The position numbers and the translations under genes were made by a program. Positions 43,792 through 51,668 of a DNA stretch of 51,668 nt are shown piece by piece. The stretch is taken from positions 1-51,668 of the forward strand of contig DATELY010000281.1 in the NCBI GenBank assembly GCA_035276085.1. Direction: 5' to 3'. Each line of letters starts with the position of its first letter. The first letter of the stretch is position 1. Under the pieces are notes generated by a model. The model had not been told where the DNA came from. It saw only the letters and a list, made by a program, of their open reading frames with translations, and did no database searches. The DNA is from DATELY01 sp035276085 (GTDB lineage Bacteria > Pseudomonadota > Gammaproteobacteria > Steroidobacterales > Steroidobacteraceae).

Positions 43792-43884
43792 TTGGCGGTG
43801 AGAAGAATGTGAGTGGAGCCGATTCGAGCTTGAAGGGTGTGGAAGCGATCGGCCTGGCTGTCTAGCTTTCTTGAGTGAGCTTTC

Positions 43885-44889
43885 ATGATCAATCGACGCG
43901 TCATCCTGGCTCGCAGACCGTCCGGTCTTCCGACTTCGCAAGACCTCGTCCTTGACGAGGTCACGACGCCGATATTGCAGGATGGTCAGTTCCTGGTGCG
44001 GAACCACTATGCGTCGCTCGATCCGGCGATGCGCGGCTGGATGGACGATGCCCCATCGTATCTTCCGCCCATCGCACTCGGCAGCCCTCTACGCTCTTCC
44101 ACCGTCGGCGTCGTGGTCGAGTCTCGCAATGCCGACTTTCCGGTTGGCCAATGGGTCACGGGTGGCAATGCAATTGAAGAGTATTCCCTATGTGTAGCAA
44201 ACGAGTTTCTCCGCAAGATCGATGAAAGAGCGGCGCCGAAGATCACCAATTATCTATCGGTACTGGGCATCAATGGACTGACCGCCTACTTCGGTCTCGG
44301 TGTTGCAGAGCCGCGTGCGGGCGAGACCGTGCTGGTCAGCGCCGCGGCGGGTTCGGTCGGATCGCTCGTCGGACAGATTGCCAAGATCAAGGGATGCCGC
44401 ACGGTCGGCATCGCGGGCGGGCCCTCGAAATGCGCGCGCCTCATCAACGACTATAAGTATGACGCGGCGATCGACTATCGCGGCAAGAGCCTCGCTGAGC
44501 TTCATGACGCGATTGCGGCCGCTTGCCCCCAGGGCGTCGACGTTCATTTTGAAAATGTCGGCGGAACCATTCTGGATGCCGCGCTCATGTCGATCAATGC
44601 ACGCGCCCGCATCGTGATTTGTGGGCTGATCAGCCAATACAACTCGGAGCCCAAGCCGATCAGCAATCTCTGGCCCTTGATTGTTCACGGCGCGCGGATT
44701 CAAGGCTTCATAATGACCCATTACCGCGATCGTGCCGGCGAAGCTTTGCCTCACCTCATGGAGTGGCTGCGGTCTGGCCAGCTCCGAGTGGACGAGCATA
44801 TTGACGAAGGGATCGAGAATGCCCTACCGGCCTTGCTACGATTGTTCGAAGGCACCAACCAGGGCAAGATGATCCTGAAGCTGATCTGA
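43885..44889 (+). CDS. NADP-dependent oxidoreductase, CurA/prostaglandin-reductase-like
   Basis: 334 residues. Medium-chain reductase without zinc: DPAMRGWMDDAPSYLPPIALG at residues 47-67 and AAAGSVGSLVGQIAKIKGCR, with a typical LTB4 dehydrogenase pattern VNGLTAYFGL-like (GINGLTAYFGLGVAEPRAG). These enzymes reduce alpha,beta-unsaturated ketones or enones with NADPH. It follows the semialdehyde dehydrogenase by 93 bases. Function in the pathway is unspecified. Confidence 0.88.
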   Translation: MINRRVILARRPSGLPTSQDLVLDEVTTPILQDGQFLVRNHYASLDPAMRGWMDDAPSYLPPIALGSPLRSSTVGVVVESRNADFPVGQWVTGGNAIEEYSLCVANEFLRKIDERAAPKITNYLSVLGINGLTAYFGLGVAEPRAGETVLVSAAAGSVGSLVGQIAKIKGCRTVGIAGGPSKCARLINDYKYDAAIDYRGKSLAELHDAIAAACPQGVDVHFENVGGTILDAALMSINARARIVICGLISQYNSEPKPISNLWPLIVHGARIQGFIMTHYRDRAGEALPHLMEWLRSGQLRVDEHIDEGIENALPALLRLFEGTNQGKMILKLI

Positions 44890-45009
44890 GCTTCGCTTGC
44901 AATGCCCGGCTCTGTGTTCACCGGCTCACGGACGAAAGGTCGCGCTGCCAACCTCGCTCCAGGCTGACCTGCCGGCCAGGCCCAACTGACAGAGAGAGGG
45001 AGGAGAAGC

Positions 45010-45849
45010 ATGACACTCGCCGGGAAGACGCTTTTCATCACGGGTGGCAGCCGCGGAATCGGGCTCGCGATCGCACTCAGAGCCGCGCGTGACGGAGCCA
45101 ACGTTGTGATCGCCGCGAAGACGGCCGAGCCGCATCCCAAACTGGCCGGAACGATCTACACGGCAGCGCAGGAGATCGTCGCGGCCGGCGGCAACGCGCT
45201 GCCGCTGCTGCTCGATGTGCGCGATGCCGAGGCTGTGGAAAACGCTGTCGCCCAAGCCGCACGGCATTTCGGCGGCATCGACATCTGCATCAACAATGCT
45301 TCCGCCATCAACCTCGCACGATCCGAGGACATCGAGGTCAAGCGCTTTGACCTCATCCAGCAGATCAACATGCGTGGCACATTTCTGGTTTCGCGTGCTT
45401 GCGTTCCCCATTTACGCAACAGCCGCAATCCGCACGTCCTGACGCTTTCTCCGCCATTGACGATGCGCGCCGACTGGTTCGCGCAGCACCTGCCCTACAC
45501 GCTGAGCAAGTACGGGATGTCCATGGTCACCTTCGGCATGGCGGAAGAGTTTCGAGCCGATGGCATCGCCTTCAATGCGCTGTGGCCGAAGACCATTATC
45601 GCGACTGCCGCGGTGGAGTTCGCTCTGGGGGGTGAGGCGCTGATGCGCCGCTCACGCCGGCCCGAAATCATGGCCGATGCGGCCCACGCGATCTTCCTGC
45701 GCGATGCGCGCCGCTATACCGGCAACTTCGTGCTGGACGAGGAGGTACTGCGTGAGGAAGGCGTGCAGGACTTCTCCCACTATCGGTACGATCCTAACGC
45801 AGACCTCGAGATCGATATTTTCGTAAGCCCCGACGCGGCGCTCAGCTGA
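45010..45849 (+). CDS. Short-chain dehydrogenase/reductase, HSDL2/AtuG-like
   Basis: 279 residues with a strong GGGAGGAGAAG site before the ATG at 45010. The NAD(P) motif is TGGSRGIGLAIALRA (about residues 11-25), NNASAINLAR follows, Ser in LTLSPP and YTLSKYG give the active-site Ser-Tyr-Lys, with Tyr in the usual position. The segment AAKTAEPHPKLAGTIYTAAQEI is characteristic of the HSDL2-like group, linked to long-chain or terpenoid aldehydes/alcohols in other bacteria. It lies between two MDR genes; its substrate is not evident. Confidence 0.87.
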   Translation: MTLAGKTLFITGGSRGIGLAIALRAARDGANVVIAAKTAEPHPKLAGTIYTAAQEIVAAGGNALPLLLDVRDAEAVENAVAQAARHFGGIDICINNASAINLARSEDIEVKRFDLIQQINMRGTFLVSRACVPHLRNSRNPHVLTLSPPLTMRADWFAQHLPYTLSKYGMSMVTFGMAEEFRADGIAFNALWPKTIIATAAVEFALGGEALMRRSRRPEIMADAAHAIFLRDARRYTGNFVLDEEVLREEGVQDFSHYRYDPNADLEIDIFVSPDAALS

Positions 45850-45986
45850 ACGCCGCGTCGGCCAACGAGACTTGGAAAAATTCAAATTCTCGGTCGAACG
45901 ATCGGGCTTGGCCGAACACCAGCGCAATTCAGTCGCGCTCCAACAGGTTTCTTTGCGTCCAAGCAGCGACTCGAAGGAGAAGATGG

Positions 45987-46967
45987 ATGAAAGCCCTCTT
46001 GTGCAAGAGTTATGGGCCACCTGAGTCGCTCGTCATTGAGGAGGTGGAATCGCCCTTGCCCGCCGCCGGCCAAGTCGTGGTATCCGTGAAGGCGTGTGGA
46101 ATCAACTTCCCCGACGCTCTCATCATAGAGAATAAGTATCAGTTCAAGCCTCCCCTTCCCTTCTCGCCTGGCGGCGAAGTAGCTGGGGTCATCACAAAGC
46201 TCGGTCCGAACGTCGAAGGTTGGTCGGTTGGTGACGAGGTGATCGCGTATGTTCTCTGGGGCGGACTGGCGCAGGAAATAGCCGTCGACGTCGGCAACCT
46301 GATGGCCAAGCCACCCGGCATGCCTTTCGAAGAGGCGGCCGCATTTCTCCTGGCATACGGAACCGTGCTTCATGCACTTCAAGATCGAGGTGTCTTGAAG
46401 TCCGGCGAGACTCTGTTGGTGCTGGGCGCAGCCGGAGGCGTGGGCACCGCCGCCATTCAAATCGGCAAGGGCGTTGGCGCACGCGTAATCGCCGCCACCT
46501 CTTCACCGGAGAAGAATGCGGTTTGCCGTCAACTGGGTGCCGATGAATGCATCGACTATTCGAGCGGGGACATCAAGGAGCAGCTCCGAGCATTAACGAA
46601 TGGCGCGGGTGTTGATGTCGTGTTCGATCCCGTCGGCGGCACACTTGCCGATGCGGTAGTCAGATCCACCGCGTGGAAAGGCCGCTATCTGGTGATCGGC
46701 TTTGCCAGCGGCGACATTCCGAAGATTCCGCTGAATCTCGTTTTGCTGAAGGGCATCTCGTTAGTTGGCGTTTTCTGGGGTTCCTTTTTCGACCGCGAGC
46801 CGGAAAAACGCAGCGCGCACATGAATGCGCTGAGAGACCTCTACGAACGAGGAATCGTCCGTCCTCATGTATCCGCCGTTTATCCCTTCAGTCGGGCCGG
46901 AGAAGCCATCAGCGACCTGCGGGATCGACGCGCAACCGGCAAAATCGTGGTGCGGGTGATGGAATAA
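45987..46967 (+). CDS. NADPH:quinone oxidoreductase-like MDR protein
   Basis: 326 residues, with AAGGAG 8 bases upstream of the ATG at 45987. MDR fold with SVKACGINFPDALIIENKY near residue 35, PFSPGGEVAGVI and the dinucleotide motif LVLGAAGGVGTAAIQIGKGVGAR-like stretch near 145. No zinc ligands. NADPH-dependent reduction of quinones or enoyl compounds (CAA43-type enoyl reductases included) is the family activity. In some pathways this type reduces an enoyl-CoA; no proof here. Confidence 0.86.
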   Translation: MKALLCKSYGPPESLVIEEVESPLPAAGQVVVSVKACGINFPDALIIENKYQFKPPLPFSPGGEVAGVITKLGPNVEGWSVGDEVIAYVLWGGLAQEIAVDVGNLMAKPPGMPFEEAAAFLLAYGTVLHALQDRGVLKSGETLLVLGAAGGVGTAAIQIGKGVGARVIAATSSPEKNAVCRQLGADECIDYSSGDIKEQLRALTNGAGVDVVFDPVGGTLADAVVRSTAWKGRYLVIGFASGDIPKIPLNLVLLKGISLVGVFWGSFFDREPEKRSAHMNALRDLYERGIVRPHVSAVYPFSRAGEAISDLRDRRATGKIVVRVME

Positions 46968-47036
46968 ACGGCCAGGAGGACATGTGCTTCCGTTCTACAC
47001 CAGCATCAAAACCTGCTATACCTCACTCATCTAAGG

Positions 47037-47654
47037 ATGTGCGCGAACAAAATGTTGAACGAAGAAGGTCGCGACTTGCTGTTCCGTGAAGCGCGCACAC
47101 ACAACGTGTGGTTGGACAGGCCCGTCGCGCAGCACACGCTGCGAGAGCTCTATGACCTCTTGAAGTTGGGACCGACCAGCGCGAACACGAGCCCGATGCG
47201 TGTCGTGTTCCTGGTGACGCCGCAGGCCAAGGCACGGTTGCAGCCAGCGCTGTCGCCCGGCAATGTCGAGAAGACGATGACGGCACCTGTGACTGCAATC
47301 ATTGCCTACGACTATCACTTTGCCGAGAAGCTGCCGCAGCTGTTCCCACACAAACCACACATGCGCGATGCGTTCAGCACGCCGGCGGCGATCGAGAACA
47401 CGGCGCGGCGTAATGGCGCACTTCAAGCCGCGTACCTGATCCTCGCGGCGCGCGCGGTCGGCCTGGATTGCGGACCGATGTCGGGGTTCGATGCTGCGGT
47501 GGTGGACCGCGAGTTCTTCGGCCCAGAGCAGACGTTCTTTCCCGGCGCGCACCTCAAGTCCGACATTCTCTGCAATCTCGGCTATGGCGATCACTCGAAG
47601 CTATTCCCGCGCAATCCTCGGCTGGACTTCGAGGAGGCTTGTGCATTCCTGTAG
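47037..47654 (+). CDS. Nitroreductase-family protein, RutE-like
   Basis: 205 residues. FMN-binding nitroreductase fold with the RutE-type segment TLRELYDLLKLGPTSANTSPMRVVFL near residues 34-59 and the C-terminal GLDCGPMSGFDAAVVDREFF. In the rut pathway RutE reduces malonic semialdehyde to 3-hydroxypropionate, but no other rut gene is here, so the substrate is probably different. Start is uncertain: the ATG at 47037 directly follows AAGG and a second ATG lies at 47052. Confidence 0.85.
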   Translation: MCANKMLNEEGRDLLFREARTHNVWLDRPVAQHTLRELYDLLKLGPTSANTSPMRVVFLVTPQAKARLQPALSPGNVEKTMTAPVTAIIAYDYHFAEKLPQLFPHKPHMRDAFSTPAAIENTARRNGALQAAYLILAARAVGLDCGPMSGFDAAVVDREFFGPEQTFFPGAHLKSDILCNLGYGDHSKLFPRNPRLDFEEACAFL

Positions 47655-47675
47655 CTTCTCCTTGCGATCACCGGC

Positions 47676-48956
47676 ATGAGTTACGTCGACCAGACCAGCC
47701 GGCGCACGCAAGTTGTGAGCACGACCCGGCTCGCTGCCGTTCTCGCTGCGCTATCGATGCTCAGCGCTTTTTCCATCGACACCTTCTACCCCTCGCTGCG
47801 GGCGATGCAAACGGAGTTCGATGTCGATGCGTTGGTCATTCAGCAGTTGCTCACCGCGTACATGGTCCCGTACGCCGCCATGTCCCTGGTGCACGGCGCG
47901 TTGTCGGACGCAGTCGGCCGACGCCGCGTCGCGCTCGTCGGGCTGGTCGTGTATGTGCTGGCATCGTTCAGCTGTGTGCTCGCTCCAAACTACGGCGCCA
48001 TCCTTGCGTTCCGTGCCGTGCAGGGTCTGACAGCCGGCGTGGGCATGACGATCGGCCGCGCCGTGATCCGCGATCTGTACGAGGGCCACGAAGCTCAGCG
48101 ACTCATGAGCATCGTGATGATGGTCTTCGGTGTCGCGCCGGCCATTGCGCCCGTGGTCGGCGGATGGGTTCACGTCGCGTGGGGTTGGCGCGGGGTCTTC
48201 GGCTTTCTTGGACTGCTGAGTCTGGCGCTGGCCGTCGCATCGTACTTCTACTTGCCCGAAACGCATCCGCGCGAAAAGCGCACCGCATTGCGGCCGCTGG
48301 TGCTTATAGGTGTCTCGGCAGAAATCATCCGCGACAGCCGCTTTCTTTGGCTGGCGCTGTGTAACAGCGCGCTGTTTGCAACGCTCTGGATCTATATCGG
48401 TGCCGCACCGAGGATCGTGATAGACGCCTGGGGCTTGAGCGAGACGCAATTCGGCATGTTCTTTTTTCCCATTATCGGCGGCTACATTGCCGGCTCGCTT
48501 TGCAGCGGAAGAGCTGCCGGGCGATTGCGACCGCAAGCACAGCTGCAAGGCAGTATCGCGATCGCCGTGTTGTCGAGCGTGCTCGGCTGCACGATGAATC
48601 TGGTGCTCGACACGGCACCGATGCTCGCCACGCAATTCACGCTCGCGACAACGGCCTTCAGCTTGCAGTTTGGCTCGCCGGTCCTTGCGCTCAAGGCACT
48701 CGACCTCTACCCCCGCGCTCGCGGTGCCGTGTCCTCGCTCCTGACGTTCATCCAATTGACGGGCGCCACCCTCGTGCTCGCCATTGCACCGGCGGTGCCA
48801 CACGACACCATCGCTGCGTTCGCTCTGGGTACCGCACTGCTCGCCGCCGCATTCGCTCTTCTGGCGAAGTCGAGCGAGCGAAAGGCGCTTCGATTGAGTG
48901 TGCAACCATCCACGCCTGACGCTCACCGTGCGGCCGGACCTGACGGCCAGCGCTAG
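47676..48956 (+). CDS. MFS transporter, Bcr/CflA-like drug/metabolite exporter
   Basis: 426 residues with about 12 predicted membrane helices. Between helices 2 and 3 the cytoplasmic loop is HGALSDAVGRRRVALVG, the MFS motif A, with GRAVIRDLYEGHEAQR and QTFG-type helices; the length and IDTFYPSLRAM opening fit the Bcr/CflA subfamily. Proton-driven export of a drug or pathway intermediate is expected. Its TAG stop shares the palindromic CTAG at 48953-48956 with the stop of the convergent receptor, so there is no spacer between the two genes. Confidence 0.88.
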   Translation: MSYVDQTSRRTQVVSTTRLAAVLAALSMLSAFSIDTFYPSLRAMQTEFDVDALVIQQLLTAYMVPYAAMSLVHGALSDAVGRRRVALVGLVVYVLASFSCVLAPNYGAILAFRAVQGLTAGVGMTIGRAVIRDLYEGHEAQRLMSIVMMVFGVAPAIAPVVGGWVHVAWGWRGVFGFLGLLSLALAVASYFYLPETHPREKRTALRPLVLIGVSAEIIRDSRFLWLALCNSALFATLWIYIGAAPRIVIDAWGLSETQFGMFFFPIIGGYIAGSLCSGRAAGRLRPQAQLQGSIAIAVLSSVLGCTMNLVLDTAPMLATQFTLATTAFSLQFGSPVLALKALDLYPRARGAVSSLLTFIQLTGATLVLAIAPAVPHDTIAAFALGTALLAAAFALLAKSSERKALRLSVQPSTPDAHRAAGPDGQR

Positions 48957-51313
48957 AAGCTATAGCTCGCCTGAATCGAAAACGTCCGCGGACGCTCTCG
49001 GGTCACGAGCTTTGATCCATCCGCACCCGGCCAGTTGATGCCTGCCGTGAAATCGTCCTCGTCGGTCAGGTTCTTGACCAGGAAGGCGAGCTTCCAACCC
49101 AGCTCGGGTTCGGCGAAGTCGACACGCACGTTGATGCGAGCGCCGGCATCGGGCGTGAAGTCCGGATCGTCATCCAACGTCACGTAGTAGCTGTCCGAAT
49201 AGATCACGTCCATGCCTGCGCCGAACCGGTAGCGTTGCAACACCGGCACGCTATAAGAAAGACGCAGAGTGCCGCTGAGCTCCGGCGCGAAGAGCAGAGG
49301 CTTGTCGGTCAGATCCTGCTGCCTGCCCACGCATCCGGGAGCAACACCGTATTGCTGCTCGATCGTGCAAGGGCCATTGCGGAACTCTTTGTAGTAGGCA
49401 TCGAGGTAGGACAGAGCCACTTCAATGAACAGCGACTCAGTCGCCTGATATCGCGTCTCGAGCTCCACGCCCTGGCTCACGGACTTACCCGCATTGCTGA
49501 CACGAAAGCGCGCGATCGTGGCGTCGAAAATCGCTGTCTGCAGATTGGAGTACTCGCTGCGGTAGGCGGCCAGGTTGACGTTCATGGCGCCGTCCAGCAG
49601 CGTGGTCTTGGCACCCACTTCGTACGACTTGACCTCTTCGGGTTCGAATTCAAAGCCAACCCCGTTGGTGTCGCCTCCATAGCCTGCGTCGAAACCGCCG
49701 GCCTTGAAGCCTTCCGTATATTTGGCATACACCCGGATGCCGTCGCGGACGTCGTACTCCAGCACGACTTCGGGCATGAGCTTGTTGTTCTTCAGATCGC
49801 CCGTCGTAGTGCCCACCACGTCTTGCAGCGATGCACTCACGAAGGCCACGCCGGCCGGCGTTGGAGGCCCGGCGCCATCGATGGACGCGGCCGCGACCGT
49901 GTTGACGGCTTCTTTTTCGACGACGGTGTAGCGCGCGCCGAGCGACGCGGCGAAACGAGGGGTCAGCCGATATTTCGCCTGCGCGAACAGGGAATACAGA
50001 TCTTCATTCTGATCGAAGCGCCCGATGTCATCGACTTGAATGGGGCTGCCGGCAGCGAACGGACCGGTCGCTCTAGGGAATGCCGCATTGATCCGGAAGT
50101 CCACATCCTGTTCCAGGTCGCTGGTGTGATAGTAGGCACCCAGCATGTACTCGAGCCGCCCGCCCGTTGGCGATGCCAGCCGGATCTCCTGACTGAATTG
50201 ATCGAAACGCTCCACGGTATTGACCGTGAACACGCCGTACCGGCTCTGATCCGGGTCATAGGTCTCGTGCTCCTTCGAATCGAGATATCCCGTCGTGAAC
50301 GCCAACGTGTGTCCGCTGGCCAGGTCCCACTTGCCGTTCAATGTGTGAGAGGTCAGCTTCGATTTGGCGAACTCGTTGGAAAAATCATCCGGTATGGGGC
50401 CATTGAACGGAAAGATTGCTGTTGGAACCGGCTCGCCTCCCACGGCGCGCCTGAAATCCAAACCGGCTGTCGAGCCGGCAGGATCTATCAATGTCAGCGT
50501 GCAGCTCAGCCCGGTGGGAATGCCGGTGGGGGGCGGACACTTCATCGAATCGTAGGGCACGCCGTGAACGTCGTTGTCCCCGTGCCCGATCTTGTAGGTC
50601 AGGTTCAGCTTGTCCGTCGGATTCCATGCGAAGGTTGCGCGCGCCGCCCAACTCTCCTGGCGCGGTCCGGTTTCGCCATTGACGATGTTCGTGACCCAGC
50701 CATCCGATTCGCCATACCGCCCAGCCAGGCGCACGCCGAACCTATCCGACAAGGGCCCGCCGGCGGCCGCCTCCACCTCCTTTCCCTCCATCTCCGTCTC
50801 ATAGAGCATCGTCGCGTATCCGGTCCATTCCGAGGTGGGATTGGCCGTCGCGATGTTGAACGCGCCGGCAATGGCAGAGTTGCCGAAGAAGACACTCTGC
50901 GGACCCCGCAACACCTCGACGCGTTCGAGATCCAGGAATTGTTGTCGCGATTGCCGTCCGCGCCCCGCGTAGACACCATCGATGAACGTGCCGACGGATT
51001 GCTCGAAGCCCTGGTTCTCACCCGAGCCGATGCCGCGGATATACAAGTATTCATTCACGCCATTCTGTGCGACGGTGACGGCGGGCACCGCGTCCGTCGT
51101 GTCCTCGAGGTCGTTGAAATCCCGCTCCCGGATGAGCTCGCCGCTGACGACTTGAACGGAGATGGGCACCTCTTGCAGAGACTGATCTCTTTTTTGCGCT
51201 GTGACGACGACCTCTTCGAGCATGGCCTCCTCGGCGTGCGCGCTCAGGCCCGCCGCCACACTGATCAACGAGGCACTGATGAATGCTGTTCGCTGTAACG
51301 ACTTCTTACTCAC
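48953..51313 (-). CDS. TonB-dependent outer-membrane receptor
   Basis: 786 residues from a GTG at 51313, preceded by GGGGGAG at good spacing. Signal peptide (about 1-27, ending ADA-like site SAHAE), TonB box LEEVVVTAQKRDQSLQEV, plug with LYIRGIGSGENQGFEQSVGTF and LRGPQSVFFGNSAIAGAFNI; the latter departs from the usual GPQGTLFGRN. Barrel ends with IQASYSF. Convergent with the exporter; the gene upstream on the same strand at the window edge is a dehydrogenase. A receptor for a lipophilic or aromatic compound is likely. Confidence 0.91.
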   Translation of the reverse strand: MSKKSLQRTAFISASLISVAAGLSAHAEEAMLEEVVVTAQKRDQSLQEVPISVQVVSGELIRERDFNDLEDTTDAVPAVTVAQNGVNEYLYIRGIGSGENQGFEQSVGTFIDGVYAGRGRQSRQQFLDLERVEVLRGPQSVFFGNSAIAGAFNIATANPTSEWTGYATMLYETEMEGKEVEAAAGGPLSDRFGVRLAGRYGESDGWVTNIVNGETGPRQESWAARATFAWNPTDKLNLTYKIGHGDNDVHGVPYDSMKCPPPTGIPTGLSCTLTLIDPAGSTAGLDFRRAVGGEPVPTAIFPFNGPIPDDFSNEFAKSKLTSHTLNGKWDLASGHTLAFTTGYLDSKEHETYDPDQSRYGVFTVNTVERFDQFSQEIRLASPTGGRLEYMLGAYYHTSDLEQDVDFRINAAFPRATGPFAAGSPIQVDDIGRFDQNEDLYSLFAQAKYRLTPRFAASLGARYTVVEKEAVNTVAAASIDGAGPPTPAGVAFVSASLQDVVGTTTGDLKNNKLMPEVVLEYDVRDGIRVYAKYTEGFKAGGFDAGYGGDTNGVGFEFEPEEVKSYEVGAKTTLLDGAMNVNLAAYRSEYSNLQTAIFDATIARFRVSNAGKSVSQGVELETRYQATESLFIEVALSYLDAYYKEFRNGPCTIEQQYGVAPGCVGRQQDLTDKPLLFAPELSGTLRLSYSVPVLQRYRFGAGMDVIYSDSYYVTLDDDPDFTPDAGARINVRVDFAEPELGWKLAFLVKNLTDEDDFTAGINWPGADGSKLVTRERPRTFSIQASYSF

Positions 51314-51525
51314 GTTTGCTCCCCCGGTTTGTGTATGTCTGACTTCTCGACCGCTACGCGGCTATTCGACTAGCACCTCCCAACGCCAGCTTGTTGAGCC
51401 CGTCGCGCGACTCGCTCGCGCACCTGATCGCGTTCTCTTCATCGCGCCACTTCAGGGCGATTTCATTGCTGAACTGGTCTGCTGCAATCGATGTCAGTGG
51501 GCTGATCAACCGTTGCATCGCGATC

Positions 51526-51668
51526 TCACAGCTCGGGCCGCACGACGGCCTTGAGCACTTCGCCGTGCTCCGAGGCTCGGACAGCCTCGTTGATCTCGGA
51601 CAACGGATAGCACTTGATCAGCCGGTCGAAAGGGAAACGACCCTGGCGCCACAACTCGACGAGCTGCG
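51526..51668 (-). CDS. C-terminal end of a zinc-type alcohol dehydrogenase, cut by the window edge
   Basis: The minus strand reads in frame to a TGA at 51526-51528. The last 47 residues include LVELWRQGRFPFDRLIKCYPL, SEINEAVRASEHGEVLKAVV and RPEL, which match the C-terminal helix and strand of aryl-alcohol/benzyl-alcohol type zinc MDR dehydrogenases. The 5' part lies beyond the window. The stop is 213 bases before the start of the receptor gene on the same strand, so it may precede it in one transcript. Confidence 0.75.
   Translation of the reverse strand, partial: QLVELWRQGRFPFDRLIKCYPLSEINEAVRASEHGEVLKAVVRPEL

Noticed and set aside
47037..47654. Reading the nitroreductase-like gene as part of a rut pyrimidine operon
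   Set aside because: No rutA, B, C, D or F homologue occurs in the window; only a fold similarity to RutE supports it.
47751..48926. 391-codon minus-strand frame opposite the MFS exporter
   Set aside because: The translated product is hydrophilic and repetitive, with no family character, while the plus strand shows a typical 12-helix transporter.
49235..51298. 687-codon open frame antisense to the TonB receptor
   Set aside because: It mirrors the strong codon bias of the receptor on the opposite strand and contains no recognisable domain.
1..51668. Possible CRISPR array, insertion sequence, tRNA or rRNA
   Set aside because: No repeat-spacer pattern, transposase, terminal inverted repeats or RNA-gene features were found in the read-through.

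Overview
The window is a dense catabolic island of a Gram-negative proteobacterium. Three TonB-dependent outer-membrane receptors, a complete protocatechuate 4,5-cleavage pathway and many oxygenases, dehydrogenases and CoA-linked enzymes point to a specialist in aromatic, probably lignin- or steroid-like, compounds. This gene mix is typical of sphingomonads and of Steroidobacter-type gammaproteobacteria; I lean to the latter but cannot decide from sequence alone. I see no rRNA, tRNA, insertion sequence, phage gene or CRISPR array.

Layout. 1-6.1 kb: the 3' part of an FAD-dependent phytoene-desaturase-like oxidoreductase with a small coupled gene, then LysR, SDR, TetR and a large acyl-CoA dehydrogenase. 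6.2-15.4 kb: pobA (4-hydroxybenzoate to protocatechuate), a LysR regulator, and the operon galD-ligJ-ligK-ligI-ligA-ligB-ligC, which takes protocatechuate to pyruvate and oxaloacetate. Three companion genes in this locus (an aldehyde dehydrogenase, a DUF1932-type NAD-binding protein and an aldo/keto reductase) survive only as short open reading frames, two of them apparently by internal in-frame deletion.

15.4-29.1 kb, all on the minus strand: DUF1993, a YghU-type GST, SDR, medium-chain dehydrogenase, GMC oxidoreductase, Rieske oxygenase, a small conserved-looking protein, a TIM-barrel isomerase, a ThDP enzyme and a TonB receptor, with a MarR regulator upstream. The receptor and marR both carry the same 29-bp element, which reads as a sigma70-like promoter with an embedded GACAA/TTGTC palindrome. 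This suggests that MarR controls itself and the receptor operon.

29.4-39.7 kb, also minus: a second receptor-led block of TonB receptor, FAH hydrolase, DUF1185, VOC dioxygenase-like protein, cupin, GntR, zinc dehydrogenase, MhpA-like FAD monooxygenase, NTF2-like protein and cytochrome P450. The order suggests uptake, ring hydroxylation, ring cleavage and hydrolysis of an unidentified aromatic. It is the best candidate here for an undescribed pathway.

39.9-51.7 kb: an ATGA-coupled operon for a C5 dicarboxylate (glutaryl-CoA dehydrogenase, CaiB-type CoA-transferase, semialdehyde dehydrogenase), a run of reductases and dehydrogenases, a Bcr/CflA-like exporter, a third TonB receptor, and the C-terminal end of a zinc-type alcohol dehydrogenase at the right edge.
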